A stretch of 64,000 nucleotides of DNA from Lunularia cruciata. Lineage: Eukaryota > Streptophyta > Marchantiopsida > Lunulariales > Lunulariaceae. The translations under genes were made by a program, and so were the position numbers. The DNA is taken from NCBI GenBank assembly GCA_948567375.1, contig OX419758.1:14079001-14143000 (forward strand), read 5' to 3'. Of this stretch, positions 11,976 through 22,069 are shown one piece after another (position 1 is the stretch's first letter; every line of letters begins with the position of its first letter). The notes under the pieces are model-generated. The model worked only from the letters and a program-made list of their open reading frames with translations. It searched no databases and was not told the origin of the DNA.

Positions 11976-14165
11976 CTATGTCCAAAAACTGCTGCCCCAA
12001 CAAAGCCTCATCTCGCAAAAAGTACCCCTATATTGTATGGTTAATCCATAAGCCTTCTTTGAAACACTTGCAAGTGTTTGGCAGTCCTACTTTTGCCCAT
12101 ATTAATAATAACATGTGCTGTAAACTTGATTTTTGTACAACAACATGTATTTTCCTACGATACAATGAGGAAAAGGAATTGATTGGAACATAAAAGTGAT
12201 ATTAAAATTGTTATCTCATGAGGTGTCGTGATTCTTGAGGACTAAATTGGGACAAATCAGTTGCTATAATCTAATAATTCCCATGCAGATGAAGATCTCA
12301 CTCTCCAATCTGATCTTCTTTTCTTTTGTGCATCTTCTCATTCTAGTGTTCTTTCATCCCTTCCCCAAATTTACCTATTTTAGTGGGAGCTCTCATTACT
12401 ATTTCCACTTCAATGGAAGTTCCTTCAACTTTTATAAATTCTAAGCCAATGCATGCCCACTCAACCCCTCCTATTTCTCCCTCCTCTCCTATGAGAGAAT
12501 GAACTCCACTTTATTATAAAAGAATGCCAAGACACCATATGTTCCCTTTATTACTCCCATACTCCCTTATATGAACTCAAGCAAAATTCTCAAATTTCCA
12601 AGGCCGTTGCAAATTATGACTAGGTGGTGGAAGCCCAAAAGATTAAAGGTTAAAAATGGGCATTTCTATCTTCCTAAAAATCTTTTACCAAGCCTTCTAC
12701 CTATAATGAAGATATTTCAAGACCTAATTCTACACATTGGAAAGCTGCTATTCAAGTTGAGCTACAAAACATGGCTACAAAGCAAGTATGGAACTTGGTT
12801 TCTTTACCTATTGGCTGGACTATTGTTGGCTATCAATGGGTCTCCAAAATCAAACCCACAGTTGATGTTCAAATACAAGAATATAAAGCTTGTCTTGTGG
12901 CTAAGGGATTTACTCAAATTCTTTGGCATTGGTTATATCAAGATCTTCTCTTTGATTGTGAAACTTCAATCACTATGGATTTTATTTGCTTTGGCAATGC
13001 ATTTTGATCTAGAGCTGCATTTTTTCTGTTTTTCTCTATGGAAAACTCATGAGCAAATCTACATGGTGTTTCCTAAAGAATTACTAGTTTCTGATCTTGC
13101 TCTTGTTTTTCTACTTAAAAGATCTATCTATGGTCTAAAGCAATCCGTACATATGTGGAATGAATGTCTACACTATGCTTTGACGGATATTGGTTTTATC
13201 AGCTCCATAGTTGATAATTATATATAGGTTATTCACAAAGATTTTGCTATGCTTATATTAGGGTTATTTGTTGATGACTTAATATTGGGTACCTCAAGCC
13301 CTACATTAATCAAGATAGTTAAAATTTTACTCAATCAGGAGTTAAAACTGACAAACTTGGGTGAAGCTTATCATGTTCTTGGTATGCATCTCCAATGAGA
13401 TAGGAACCAAGGATGGCTGAAGGTCAATCAAACCAGTTATATTTGCAACAAGCTTGAACAATTCAAGTTGTTCAATTGTAAAGCTTTTTTGACTCTTGGT
13501 GCTCATTGCATGTCTCTCAACATTGATCAGTCATCCTCTACCCAAGCTGAAATAGATTATATAGATTATATGAAGACCATTCCATATCAAAGTGATGTTG
13601 GCAGTTTAATGTGTGTGATGATATGTTCTCAACCTAATATTGCATACTTTGTCAATATTGTTGCTCAGTACATGTCCAATCCAAGACCTTAAATGAATTT
13701 TCTGCTATCTGCAAGGGACTCTATAGTTATCCCTCAAGTATTCTTGTTCAAGATCACCATTCAATTTACAAGGATTTTTAGTTTCTACATATGGTGACAA
13801 TGTGAATACCCGCAAATCTATTGGTGTGCTTTGTTTCCTCCTTGCAAGAGGAGTAGTAAGTTGGGTGAGTAAGAGGCAAAAGTTAGTTGATCTATTGAGT
13901 ATTGAAGCTGAGTACATGGCTTTAACCAAGGCCAACACTAAAGAAATATGAATAAGACAACTACTTTCAAACATTGGTTATCCTCAAAAGACAATGAGTA
14001 TTTTTTGTGATAACAAGAGTGTAATAGTTAATGGTTCCACTAGCAACAATCATGATAGAACTAAGCATATTGATATTCAATATCGTTTTTATCAATGATC
14101 AAATGCTTAGTGGGGAAATCAACATTAGTTATTTACCTATGAAGATATGTGTGTTGATGTGCATA
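11975..14165 (+). pseudogene. Copia2 integrase C-terminus, RT and RNase H remnant
   Basis: The plus strand reads LKHLQVFGSPTFAHI (integrase end), then RT motifs (WVSKIKP, CLVAKGFTQ, RSIYGLKQS, LFVDDLILG) with the Val-Asp-Asp catalytic pair. RNase H motifs follow (IEAEYMALTKA, FCDNKSVIV, RTKHID). Frames change at least four times and stops are frequent. The expected end of RNase H runs into the truncated 3' LTR. Confidence 0.8.
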
Positions 14166-15399
14166 TGTTGGTTTATGGTAGTTCTACATTTTATGTTCCA
14201 ACATAAGAGTCTATTATTCTATTTTGTGAGATCAATGTATTGACATTGAACTCTATCTCTCCCTCCTTGACTAATAATTCTCACATATCTAAATGTCATA
14301 TATATAGTAAGAAATAAGGAGAGAAGGATGCTTGTTGGTTCACTCTATAACCCATAGCCAACCAATGTAAGTAGAGATCCCAATCTACCAAGTGATCTCT
14401 TTGCAAACCATACTTATGCAATCACCTCTTCATCATTTGAACAACTCTCTCTATTAAACCATCTACATTAGGGTGATCTCAAGATGTAGTAGGATGATCA
14501 ATCAAAGCCTTGTTACACAATAACTAAAACTCTCCAAAGAGCTTTGTGCCTTGATCAATCAAGACCTTGATTGATGCACCAAAACAACTAAGAACCCAAT
14601 CTAAGAACAAATAAGCTACCCCTTTATTGGATTTGTCAAGAAGTACAATCAACTCAATCCACTTAGAGAAGTGCTCAATCATAACCAAAACATACTGATA
14701 TGACTATGATATCTCATAGTCAACAATAAAAGTCCAAAATTTGATAGTAACCTAATCCCATGATAGGTAATGGATGTAATTGTAGGATAAGAGCATGAAA
14801 TGATGCTTTAACTTGGTCACAAACCACATATGTGGTACCAAAATATTATACATTGGTTTTCATACCATGCCACTAAGAATGACTTTGAAGTAAGTTATAG
14901 GTTAGTTTCAATCCAAAAATGTCTTAGCTCCTCATGAGCATGTCAAACCAACTATGTTCTTTGAGATGGAAGTGGTACTACTTGCACTATCATCTTCTTA
15001 TATATAAGGAAGATGTTTGCACTCCAATCTAAACCACTTGGCATGTTGAAATACATGGTCTCTTTCCTTGGTACTAATTGTGCTAATCACAATACAAATA
15101 TGAAGATAGTCTATTACCAAGACATCATCATACACATCTTTTTTACCTATACCAATATCCCTACTCTCTATTTTGAGACCTCAATAACTCTTCTTTTTTG
15201 TTCTAATAGAGATACCACTAGAGTCCCAATCAACATATACAAAAGGTAGATGCATGCCAATCTAATATAATCTACTCATCTGTCTCACCATGCAAACATA
15301 CTCCTATATGATCATGCTTAATGGTACATGAGTTTCTACTAAACCCATTAATATCATACTTCACCATTTTAGGTTTGTGAAGAATCATGAAATCATATT

Positions 15400-17329
15400 A
15401 ATTGCTTTTTATGTGGCTTGGGAAAATAATCTACTCTTCCTCAAAATGATCTTTACTTTTATCATCTTTGGACTCTTCTTACTCCAAAAATTACAATTAC
15501 AAAGATCATAATCAGATTCTTTCAATGAAGTCTCTTCAACACTAAGCTAATGCAAAGAAGTTCCTTTACCTCTAGTCTTCTAAGGAGAAGTTCTATCCTC
15601 TTCTTGTAATCTGCTATTTCTACCATTGAAATATCACGGGATTTTGTGAACTTTTTAACTACATGCTCCTTGAACTTTATGGTTAATCTATCCATCTTTG
15701 GATCTTTGTAGGTCTTCCCTTCCCGCATCTAAACTTGCAGCTTGAGCTTGTGTAGCTTTGTCTTTGTCATTTGGCCCATTGCTACTTTTGCCTTGATCAC
15801 CACCATATAGTCCCAAAGATCTTTTAGTCCTTGAAGTCTCTTTGCTTCAGCTTCCTTTGGAGTAGCATACAAGCTCCAAAGTTTTGCAATGACTTCCTCT
15901 ATGATGTATGGTCTTTCTATAACTTGCTTTGCCTTTTTCCTTTTCTGACTCTACTTTTAGTAATTCTAATCAAAGGTTGGTCCCTTTCTTGTACTCAAAT
16001 GATATATTTTCTCAATAGGCACTTCTTGCTTTCTCACCCTACAAGTCACACTACAACTTATTAATGTGAGTTATCTTGGTATTAATATCAAACTTATACC
16101 ACTTCTACCTCTTGGAGTGCATTTAGGTCTTTTTGAAGTTTCCAGAGTGCATAATCTTGGCTTTTTCTTGCACTCTTGAGCAAGGTCTTCTTTCTATTTA
16201 GGTCCTTTGCATCTTGCAAGAGTATGTCTCCTCTCCTAAAATCTCCCTTGTACAATACTTGGTACTTCTCCACTTCATCCTACCAATGGTTGCTCTTTGC
16301 CTTCATTGCAAAATCATTGGCATGACCTCTTTGCCAATAAAGTGTAATTGTTCACCAATCTTCTTGGTATTGTGGCAAAATTGCCTACAATTAGGTAAGC
16401 AAGGATCCTACTGAATTAATTAAGACTGAAACACTATCAAAGCATATTATTGATTGCACTTTAGGTATTACAACTTCTTTGTGGATTAATCCTCCAAGCA
16501 TATCCTTATCCTTGGATACAAATCCCCTTTTCTTTAGCCCCTCCTTCTTTGTTCTTAATCATCTCCATCTCCAAAGGTGATTTTGGTTGCACAAGAATAG
16601 GTGGTTCTTCTTTGTTTCAAAGGTATTATTGATCTTTGTGTGGTGACTTGCCTCACCTTGTGGAGAAAAATCTGCTCCTCTTTATGTTTTCTCCTTCAAT
16701 CTCTATTTTGGGCTCTGTAAGGTAAGTTCATCCTCCTCATCTTTATCTATTTCATCTTCAACTTCATCTTCTTTTGAAGAAACCTTGATCACTTGCAGAT
16801 TTCTCCTTACTCTCTTTGTAAGACTTTTTGGTCTTGATGGAATGCTTTGCTTCTTTTCAAGAACCATGTCTTTTCTCACTTTCTTACTATGGACAACAAA
16901 TTGCTGTCAACTTCTTGGATTATTTTGATTATTCTCCTTCCTTCAAAATGAATAAAGTGATCTTCAAGGTGGATATGCATGGTGAACTTCTTCCTCTCCT
17001 CCTTGGTCAGAAAATTGACATCCATGTAGAAATGAATAGCAAAGGGGACCAAATAGGTAGATCCTCCATCCTCCTCTAATTCTTGAATCATAGATGATGT
17101 GTATTGATGAATGCAATTTACTACCACTTGTTCATATATCTGGTCAAAGGAGATTGCTTGGTTTATGAGAAAACTAAACTCTGTAGAAGGAAGATAACCC
17201 AAGGGATGTGCAACATTGGAAAGTTAGTAGCTATGGAGCAAGGACAAGAGCCTACAAAAGGGACTCCAACAAAGAAGGCTCCCAAAAACATAAATCCTTT
17301 GGCAAAGGAGACCTTTGTTATGAAGGAAG
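15400..17329 (-). pseudogene. E1: unidentified reading-frame remnant related to E2
   Basis: The clearest open stretch is 16876-17202 (minus), containing EEDGGSTYLVPFAIHFYMDV and NFLTKEERKKF. E2 on the plus strand has the comparable MVSPFIIHFYLEMNLL followed by KKEKYP. Downstream the frame becomes Lys/Glu-rich, and 15522-15728 reads like a charged coiled coil (IADYKKRIELLLRRLE). I do not recognise the family. It may be the coding part of another mobile element or a degraded host gene. Copia1 truncates its upstream side at 17329. Confidence 0.45.
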
Positions 17330-17645
17330 TGTTATGTTTGGCTTGTCAAGAGCAAAATCAAATGTAACTAATGGCCGTTGCTTGTCACTTGTCTAGAAGT
17401 TCAAGTGGACAGTCACTTGTCTAGAAGTTCAAGTGGATGACAGTGATGGACAGTGATGGACCTGTTTATAATGTATAAATATGTGCAATGAGAAATAAAG
17501 CTTTAAGAAGGCTGGTGTGAGTCTGTTTCAGTAGTGGAGGTAGCTTGGAGTGAACCATGTTATTTCTCATTAGTCTTATGATTTCTTTTTAATGTGGTTG
17601 TGATGTGCTATTGTGAGAGGTCCTAAGGACTGTGTTTTTCTAACA
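17330..17645 (+). repeat. Copia1 5' LTR
   Basis: A TG...CA LTR of 316 bp. A TATAAAT box lies at 17474-17480 and AATAAA at 17494-17499. An internal 28-bp tandem duplication (GTCACTTGTCTAGAAGTTCA units near 17384 and 17412) is shared with the other LTR. About a dozen substitutions and a 9-bp indel separate the two LTRs by eye. Confidence 0.93.
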
Positions 17646-17741
17646 ATTGGTATCAGAGCTTAGTTGGTCCTGAAGAGGGACTTAAGATCTGGAGGGGGCT
17701 GTGGAGAGGGTCAAGAAGCAAGTCCCCAGCAAAGCAAAGCA

Positions 17742-18269
17742 ATGGCAGGGGTGATATCTATATCAAATGATAAATTTGCAGTGGAGAAGTTTGATGGGAA
17801 AAACAATTTTGGACTTTGGCAACTGAAGATGAAGGACCTTCTTGTCCAGCAAGGACTACATAGAGCACTGAAGAAAAAACAGGAGTACAAAAGTAATGAA
17901 GATGAAGAAGATGAAGATGCAGATCTCAAAGCTATCAGCATTATTTGGTTGAACCTTGCTGATGAAGTGCTATACAATGTTATGAATGAGGAATCTGCAC
18001 CAAAACTATGGGCCAAATTGGAGAATCTTTATATGACCAAGTCATTGACGAATAGATTATATCTTAAACAAAAGTTGTATATGTTGCGGGTAAAGGAAGG
18101 CCAAAGTATTATGGAGCACCTCAATGCTTTCAACAAAATCATTTCTGAGTTGATGGGCATAGAGGTCAAGTTAGAAGAGGAAGATAAGGCATTTCTGTTA
18201 TTGAATTCACTTTCTCCTTCATATGAGCATCTGGTCATAACTCTTCTATATGGGAAGGATAAACTGTGA
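17742..18269 (+). CDS. Copia1 Gag, N-terminal part
   Basis: This starts at the ATG 83 bp after the primer site (MAGVISISNDKFAVEKFDG), which has the usual copia Gag opening 'KFDGKNNFGLW'. It continues through LWAKLENLYMTKSL and FLLLNSLSPSYEHL (UBN2/gag-polypeptide type). A TGA stops it at 18267-18269. The frame continues beyond with the (GA)n-encoded Arg-Glu tract and then a zinc knuckle, so this is a truncated Gag. The full protein would package element RNA into virus-like particles. Confidence 0.85.
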   Translation: MAGVISISNDKFAVEKFDGKNNFGLWQLKMKDLLVQQGLHRALKKKQEYKSNEDEEDEDADLKAISIIWLNLADEVLYNVMNEESAPKLWAKLENLYMTKSLTNRLYLKQKLYMLRVKEGQSIMEHLNAFNKIISELMGIEVKLEEEDKAFLLLNSLSPSYEHLVITLLYGKDKL

Positions 18270-18360
18270 GGAGGTTACTTCAACATTATTGTCCAATGAG
18301 ATGCAGAAAAGACCCAACCAAGAAAAGACAAATCCAGAGGCTCTATTTATTAGAGGAAGG

Positions 18361-18363
<3 letters not shown>

Positions 18364-18449
<86 letters not shown>
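18364..18449 (+). repeat. (GA)n microsatellite inside Copia1 gag
   Basis: About 43 uninterrupted GA units. In the Gag frame they encode alternating Arg and Glu between the capsid-like domain and the zinc knuckle. Flanking codons (RGRT before, SKSRSKSRTG after) suggest growth from an original Arg/Ser-rich linker. Confidence 0.98.
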
Positions 18450-18451
<2 letters not shown>

Positions 18452-18489
18452 AATCAAGATCCAAGTCTAGAACTGGAGGTTTTAAAGGC

Positions 18490-21330
18490 AAATGCTAGAT
18501 TTGTGGGAAAGTTGGACATTTCAAGAAGGATTGTAACAACAAGAGGCTTGAGTCCAATAAGAATAAAGGTCAACTTTCAGATCAAGCAAGTATTGCTGAG
18601 GCATCTGGTATTGTGGATGATGTTCTATGTGCTACCCAAGACAAAGATAAATTTGAGGAGTCATGGATATTGGACTCAGGTTGCTCTTACCATATGTGTC
18701 CAAATAAGGAGTGGTTTCATGAGTACAAACCATTCAATGGAGGATCTATAATAATGGGGAACAACATGACTTGCAAAGCTATTGGCATTGGTACAATACG
18801 CATTAAGATGTTTGATGGTATTGTGAGGACTCTTGCTGATGTGAGGCATGTTCCTGAGTTAAGGAAGAATTTGATATCACTAGGCACTTTGGACTCAAAT
18901 GGTTGGAGATGGGGAGCAAAAAATGGAACACTCAAGGTATCGAAAGGAGCATTGGTTGTAATGAAGAGCAAGAAGATAGGAAATCTTTATGAGCTTGTTG
19001 GAGAGACCATTACTGGAGGAGTGGCAAGTACCATTTCAGAAAGTGAAGATCCTAAAGATCTTACTCAATTATGGCACCTACGTTTGGGTCATATGAGTGA
19101 AAGAGGTCTAAGTGAATTGTCCAAGCAACAACTTCTGAGGGTCTTAAAAGTTGTAAGTTAAAAATTCTGTGAGCATTGTGTAATAGGAAAGCAACGAAGG
19201 GTAAGCTTTTCCACAGGAGTTCATTGCACAAAGGGAATTTTAGACTATGTGCATTCTGATGTTGGGGCCCTGCACTTATAGCTTCAAAATCTGGAGCATT
19301 ATATTTTGTGTCTTTGGTTGATGATTACTCTAGGAGAGTATGGGTCTACACCATGAAGCAAAAATCAGAGGTCTTCTCTATCTTTAAACAATGGAAGGTG
19401 ATGATGGAGAAACAAATTGGAAGGAAAGTGAAGTGTTTGAGATCTGATAATGGTGGAGAATACAAATCTGGAGAGTTTGATAGATATTGTAAGAGTGAAG
19501 GGATAATTCATCACTTTACAGTTCCGGGTACCCCTCAACAAAATGGAGTGGCGGAGCGGATAAATCATACACTCTTGGAGAAAGAAAAAATTATGTTAAG
19601 CAATGCCAGATTGGAGAAGAGTTTTTTGGGCAGAAGCTATAAATACAACTTGTCATTTGATCTTGGAAATGAAGAAATATCATCTCTTGTAGATCTACCA
19701 AGTGAACCATTAGAAGAGCAAAGTCTTGAAGTGATTCATGAATGTAGGTATCCAAATAGGGATAGGAGACCTCCAAAGAGATTTGATGATTCATTCATAG
19801 CTTATGCTCTTCTTATGGAGAATGGTGAGCCTTCTTCATATGAAGAGGCAATACAAGATCAAGAGTGTCAAAAGTGGCATTGTGCAATGCAAGAGGAGAT
19901 GAAATCTTTGGCCACAAACCAAACTTGGAGATTTGAAAAATTGCCTATGGGAAAGAAGGCAATTGGTTGCAGATGGATATTCCGGAAGAAGGAAGGACTT
20001 CCAAAATTAGGTGGAGATCGATACAAAGCAAGGCTTGTAGCAAAGGGTTATAGCCAAAAAAAAGGTATTGACTTCAATGAGATTTTTTCACCAGTGGTAA
20101 AAATCTCTTCAATTTGTGCACTATTGGCAATAGTTGCATTGCATAATTTGGAGTTGGAGCAACTAGATGTTACAACTGCTTTTTTACAAGGAGAATTGGA
20201 GGAGGAGATTTTCATGCATCAACCTGAAGGTTTTGTGGTACCAAGGAATCATAACCTGATTTGTAGGTTACAAAAGTCTTTATATGGACTAAAGCAAAGT
20301 CCAAGACTTTGGTACATGAAATTTGATACTTTCATGTTGAAGCATGGATATAACAAAAGTGAATCAGATTGTTGTGTGTACCTCAAGAAGCTACATGGAC
20401 CTAGTGTTTTTGATTTAATCATCTTGGTACTATATGTGGATGATATACTGATTGCTGCGGAGGATATGGTTGAGGTGGAGAAATTGAAAGCACAACTTGG
20501 TAAGGAGTTCAATATGAAGGACTTGGGTTCTTCAAAGAGGGTGCTTGGGATTGAAATCCATCAGGATTGAAAGTTATGGATATCTCAAAGGAGATATTTG
20601 GAAAAATTACTTGCTTGGTTTGGCATGGAGAATGCAAAACCAGTGAGCACTCCAATGGCAAGTCATTTCAAGATATCATTGAAGCAATGTCCATCAAATG
20701 AAGAGGAGTAATGTCAAATATTCCTTATGCTAGTGCTGATGGGAGTTTAATGTATGCTATGGTCTGCACTAGACCAGACATCTCATATGCTATGAGTATA
20801 GTGAGTAGATACATGGAAAATCCAAGGAAACAACATTGGGAAGTTGTGAAGTGGATACTTTGTTACTTTGAAAGGGACTATAAATATTAGCATTACCTTT
20901 GATGTGGAGAAGAACCAAGAAGGAGGAATTAGAAGGTATGTAGATTCTGACTTTGTAGAGAAGGTCTACAACAAGGTTTGTTTTTACCCTTTTTGGTGGT
21001 GTAGTAAGTTGGAAGTCTACTCTACAATCTACAGCTGCTCTTTCTACTACAAAGGTGGAATATATAGCAACAACTGAGGCTGCCAAAGAAGCAATATGGC
21101 TACAAAGATTAGCCAAGGATGTAGGACTCCCTTACATGAAGTCCACACTTTCTTGTGATAGCCAAAGCGCTATTCACTTGGCCAAAAATCAAGTATATCA
21201 TTCAAGGACAAAGCATATTGATGTGAGACATCATTTTATCAAGGAAGCTATGATAAATGGTGAGATCAATTTGCAAAAACTTGGCATAGAGGTAAATGCA
21301 GCTGATATGTTATGTTGACTAAACCTGGTC
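18490..21330 (+). pseudogene. Copia1 gag end and pol (protease, integrase, RT, RNase H), frame-broken
   Basis: In order: a CCHC knuckle (ICGKVGHFKKDC, preceded by TAG), protease WILDSGCSYHMCP, GAG-pre-integrase LWHLRLGHMSERGL, integrase with VDDYSR, RSDNGGEYKS and NGVAERINHTLLE (the three catalytic acids), RT from RWIFRKKEG through YGLKQSPRLW to LYVDDILIA, and RNase H VEYIATTEAAKEAIW to RTKHIDVRHHF. Breaks include a stop near 19161, a frame change near 19280, a deletion joining integrase to the pre-RT linker near 19630, stop and frame changes at 20570-20800, and a 5-bp TATGT duplication near 21308. The longest open part is 19308-20570. Confidence 0.9.
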
Positions 21331-21421
21331 CTGTTGAGAAGTTCAAGTTATGCATGAACTTGCTCAACCTTGAATTATGCTCTTTAGGATGATATGGTGG
21401 ATACAAGCAAAAGGTGGAGAT

Positions 21422-21746
21422 TGTTATGTTTGGCTTGTCAAGAGCAAAAGCAAATGTAACTAATGGCCGTTGCTTGTCACTTGTCTAGAATTTCAAGTGG
21501 ACAGTCACTTGTCTAGAAGTTCAAGTGGATGACAATGATGGACATTGATGGACCTGTTTATAATATATAAATATGTGCAATGAGAAATAAAGCTTTAAGA
21601 AGGCTGGTGTGAGTCTGTTTCAGTAGTGGAGGTAGCTTTCGGGATAGGGAGTGAACCATGTTATTTCCTATTGGTCTTATGATTTCTGTTTAATGTGGTT
21701 GTGATGTGCTATTATGAGAGGTCCTAGGGACTGTGTTTTTCTAACA
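21422..21746 (+). repeat. Copia1 3' LTR
   Basis: A 325-bp partner of the 5' LTR with the same ends. It contains an 'TTCGGGATAG'-type insertion near 21640 that the 5' copy lacks. It is preceded by the purine tract and followed by the GGAAG target duplication. Confidence 0.93.
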
Positions 21747-21869
21747 GGAAGACCCTCAACCTTGAACAATATGTAAATGTGACACCAACTTATCACAAAC
21801 TAAAATTGATGACTATTTGTTTTTACTAAAATATTCATATGTGTGGGACACAACTGCTCATATCAAGCA

Positions 21870-22063
21870 TGTCAAGATTCTTTGAACTCACACAAGAGAG
21901 AGAGAATAGGGATGAATCAAGAGAATGAGTAGGTAGATAGTGCCCTTGGCGGCAAATTTTTAACTAACTTTGTAACAAGTATACTAAGCGAGAACTCAAT
22001 GATATACAAGTTCAATCTAAGTCTAAACTAGTTCACACCTATAGAGAGCTTGGAAGCTCAACA
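21870..22063 (-). repeat. Copia3 3' LTR (internally deleted)
   Basis: 194 bp, ends as in the 5' LTR. It lacks about 70 bp corresponding to 34250-34330 of the other LTR. It is followed (in element orientation, preceded) by the GAG-rich polypurine tract. Confidence 0.8.
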
Positions 22064-22069
22064 CTCTCC

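Larger units (their letters stand above)
8758..14285 (+). mobile_element. Copia2: Ty1/copia element inserted in M2
   Basis: The left LTR starts TGTTAGATT at 8758 and ends CTCACA at 9011. It is followed immediately by TGGTATCAAAGCC, an initiator-Met-type primer site. The right end has the same terminal sequence (CTAATAATTCTCACA, ending 14285). The flanks are CATCT (8753-8757) and TATCT (14286-14290), a 5-bp target duplication with one change. Plus-strand relics run gag, protease, GAG-pre-integrase, integrase, RT and RNase H. All frames are broken, and part of the integrase is inverted. The 3' LTR lacks its first half through a deletion that also removed the end of pol. Confidence 0.85.
8030..15392 (-). 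mobile_element. M2: decayed copy of the methyltransferase gypsy family, split by Copia2
   Basis: 8030-8757 matches the 3' end of M1 (40740-41440: end of integrase plus PHD finger) and 14286-15392 matches M1 41460-42572 (integrase core and zinc-binding region). Both are on the minus strand and separated only by Copia2. Substitutions and indels are frequent and no long frame remains. Homology stops near 15392 at almost the point where M1 has its RNase H deletion junction (about 42572), so this copy supplies no RT or methyltransferase. No LTR of the M type is recognisable on its left. Confidence 0.8.
17330..21746 (+). mobile_element. Copia1: nearly full-length Ty1/copia element
   Basis: LTRs at 17330-17645 and 21422-21746 start TGTTATGTTTGGC and end TTTTTCTAACA. 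Both flanks are GGAAG (17325-17329 and 21747-21751), a perfect 5-bp target duplication. The primer site TGGTATCAGAGC is at 17648-17659 and a purine tract (AAAGGTGGAGAT) ends at 21421. Gag, protease, integrase, RT and RNase H follow in copia order on the plus strand. The element is coding-dead: stops in gag, frame changes in integrase and RNase H, and part of the integrase C-terminus deleted. Confidence 0.95.
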
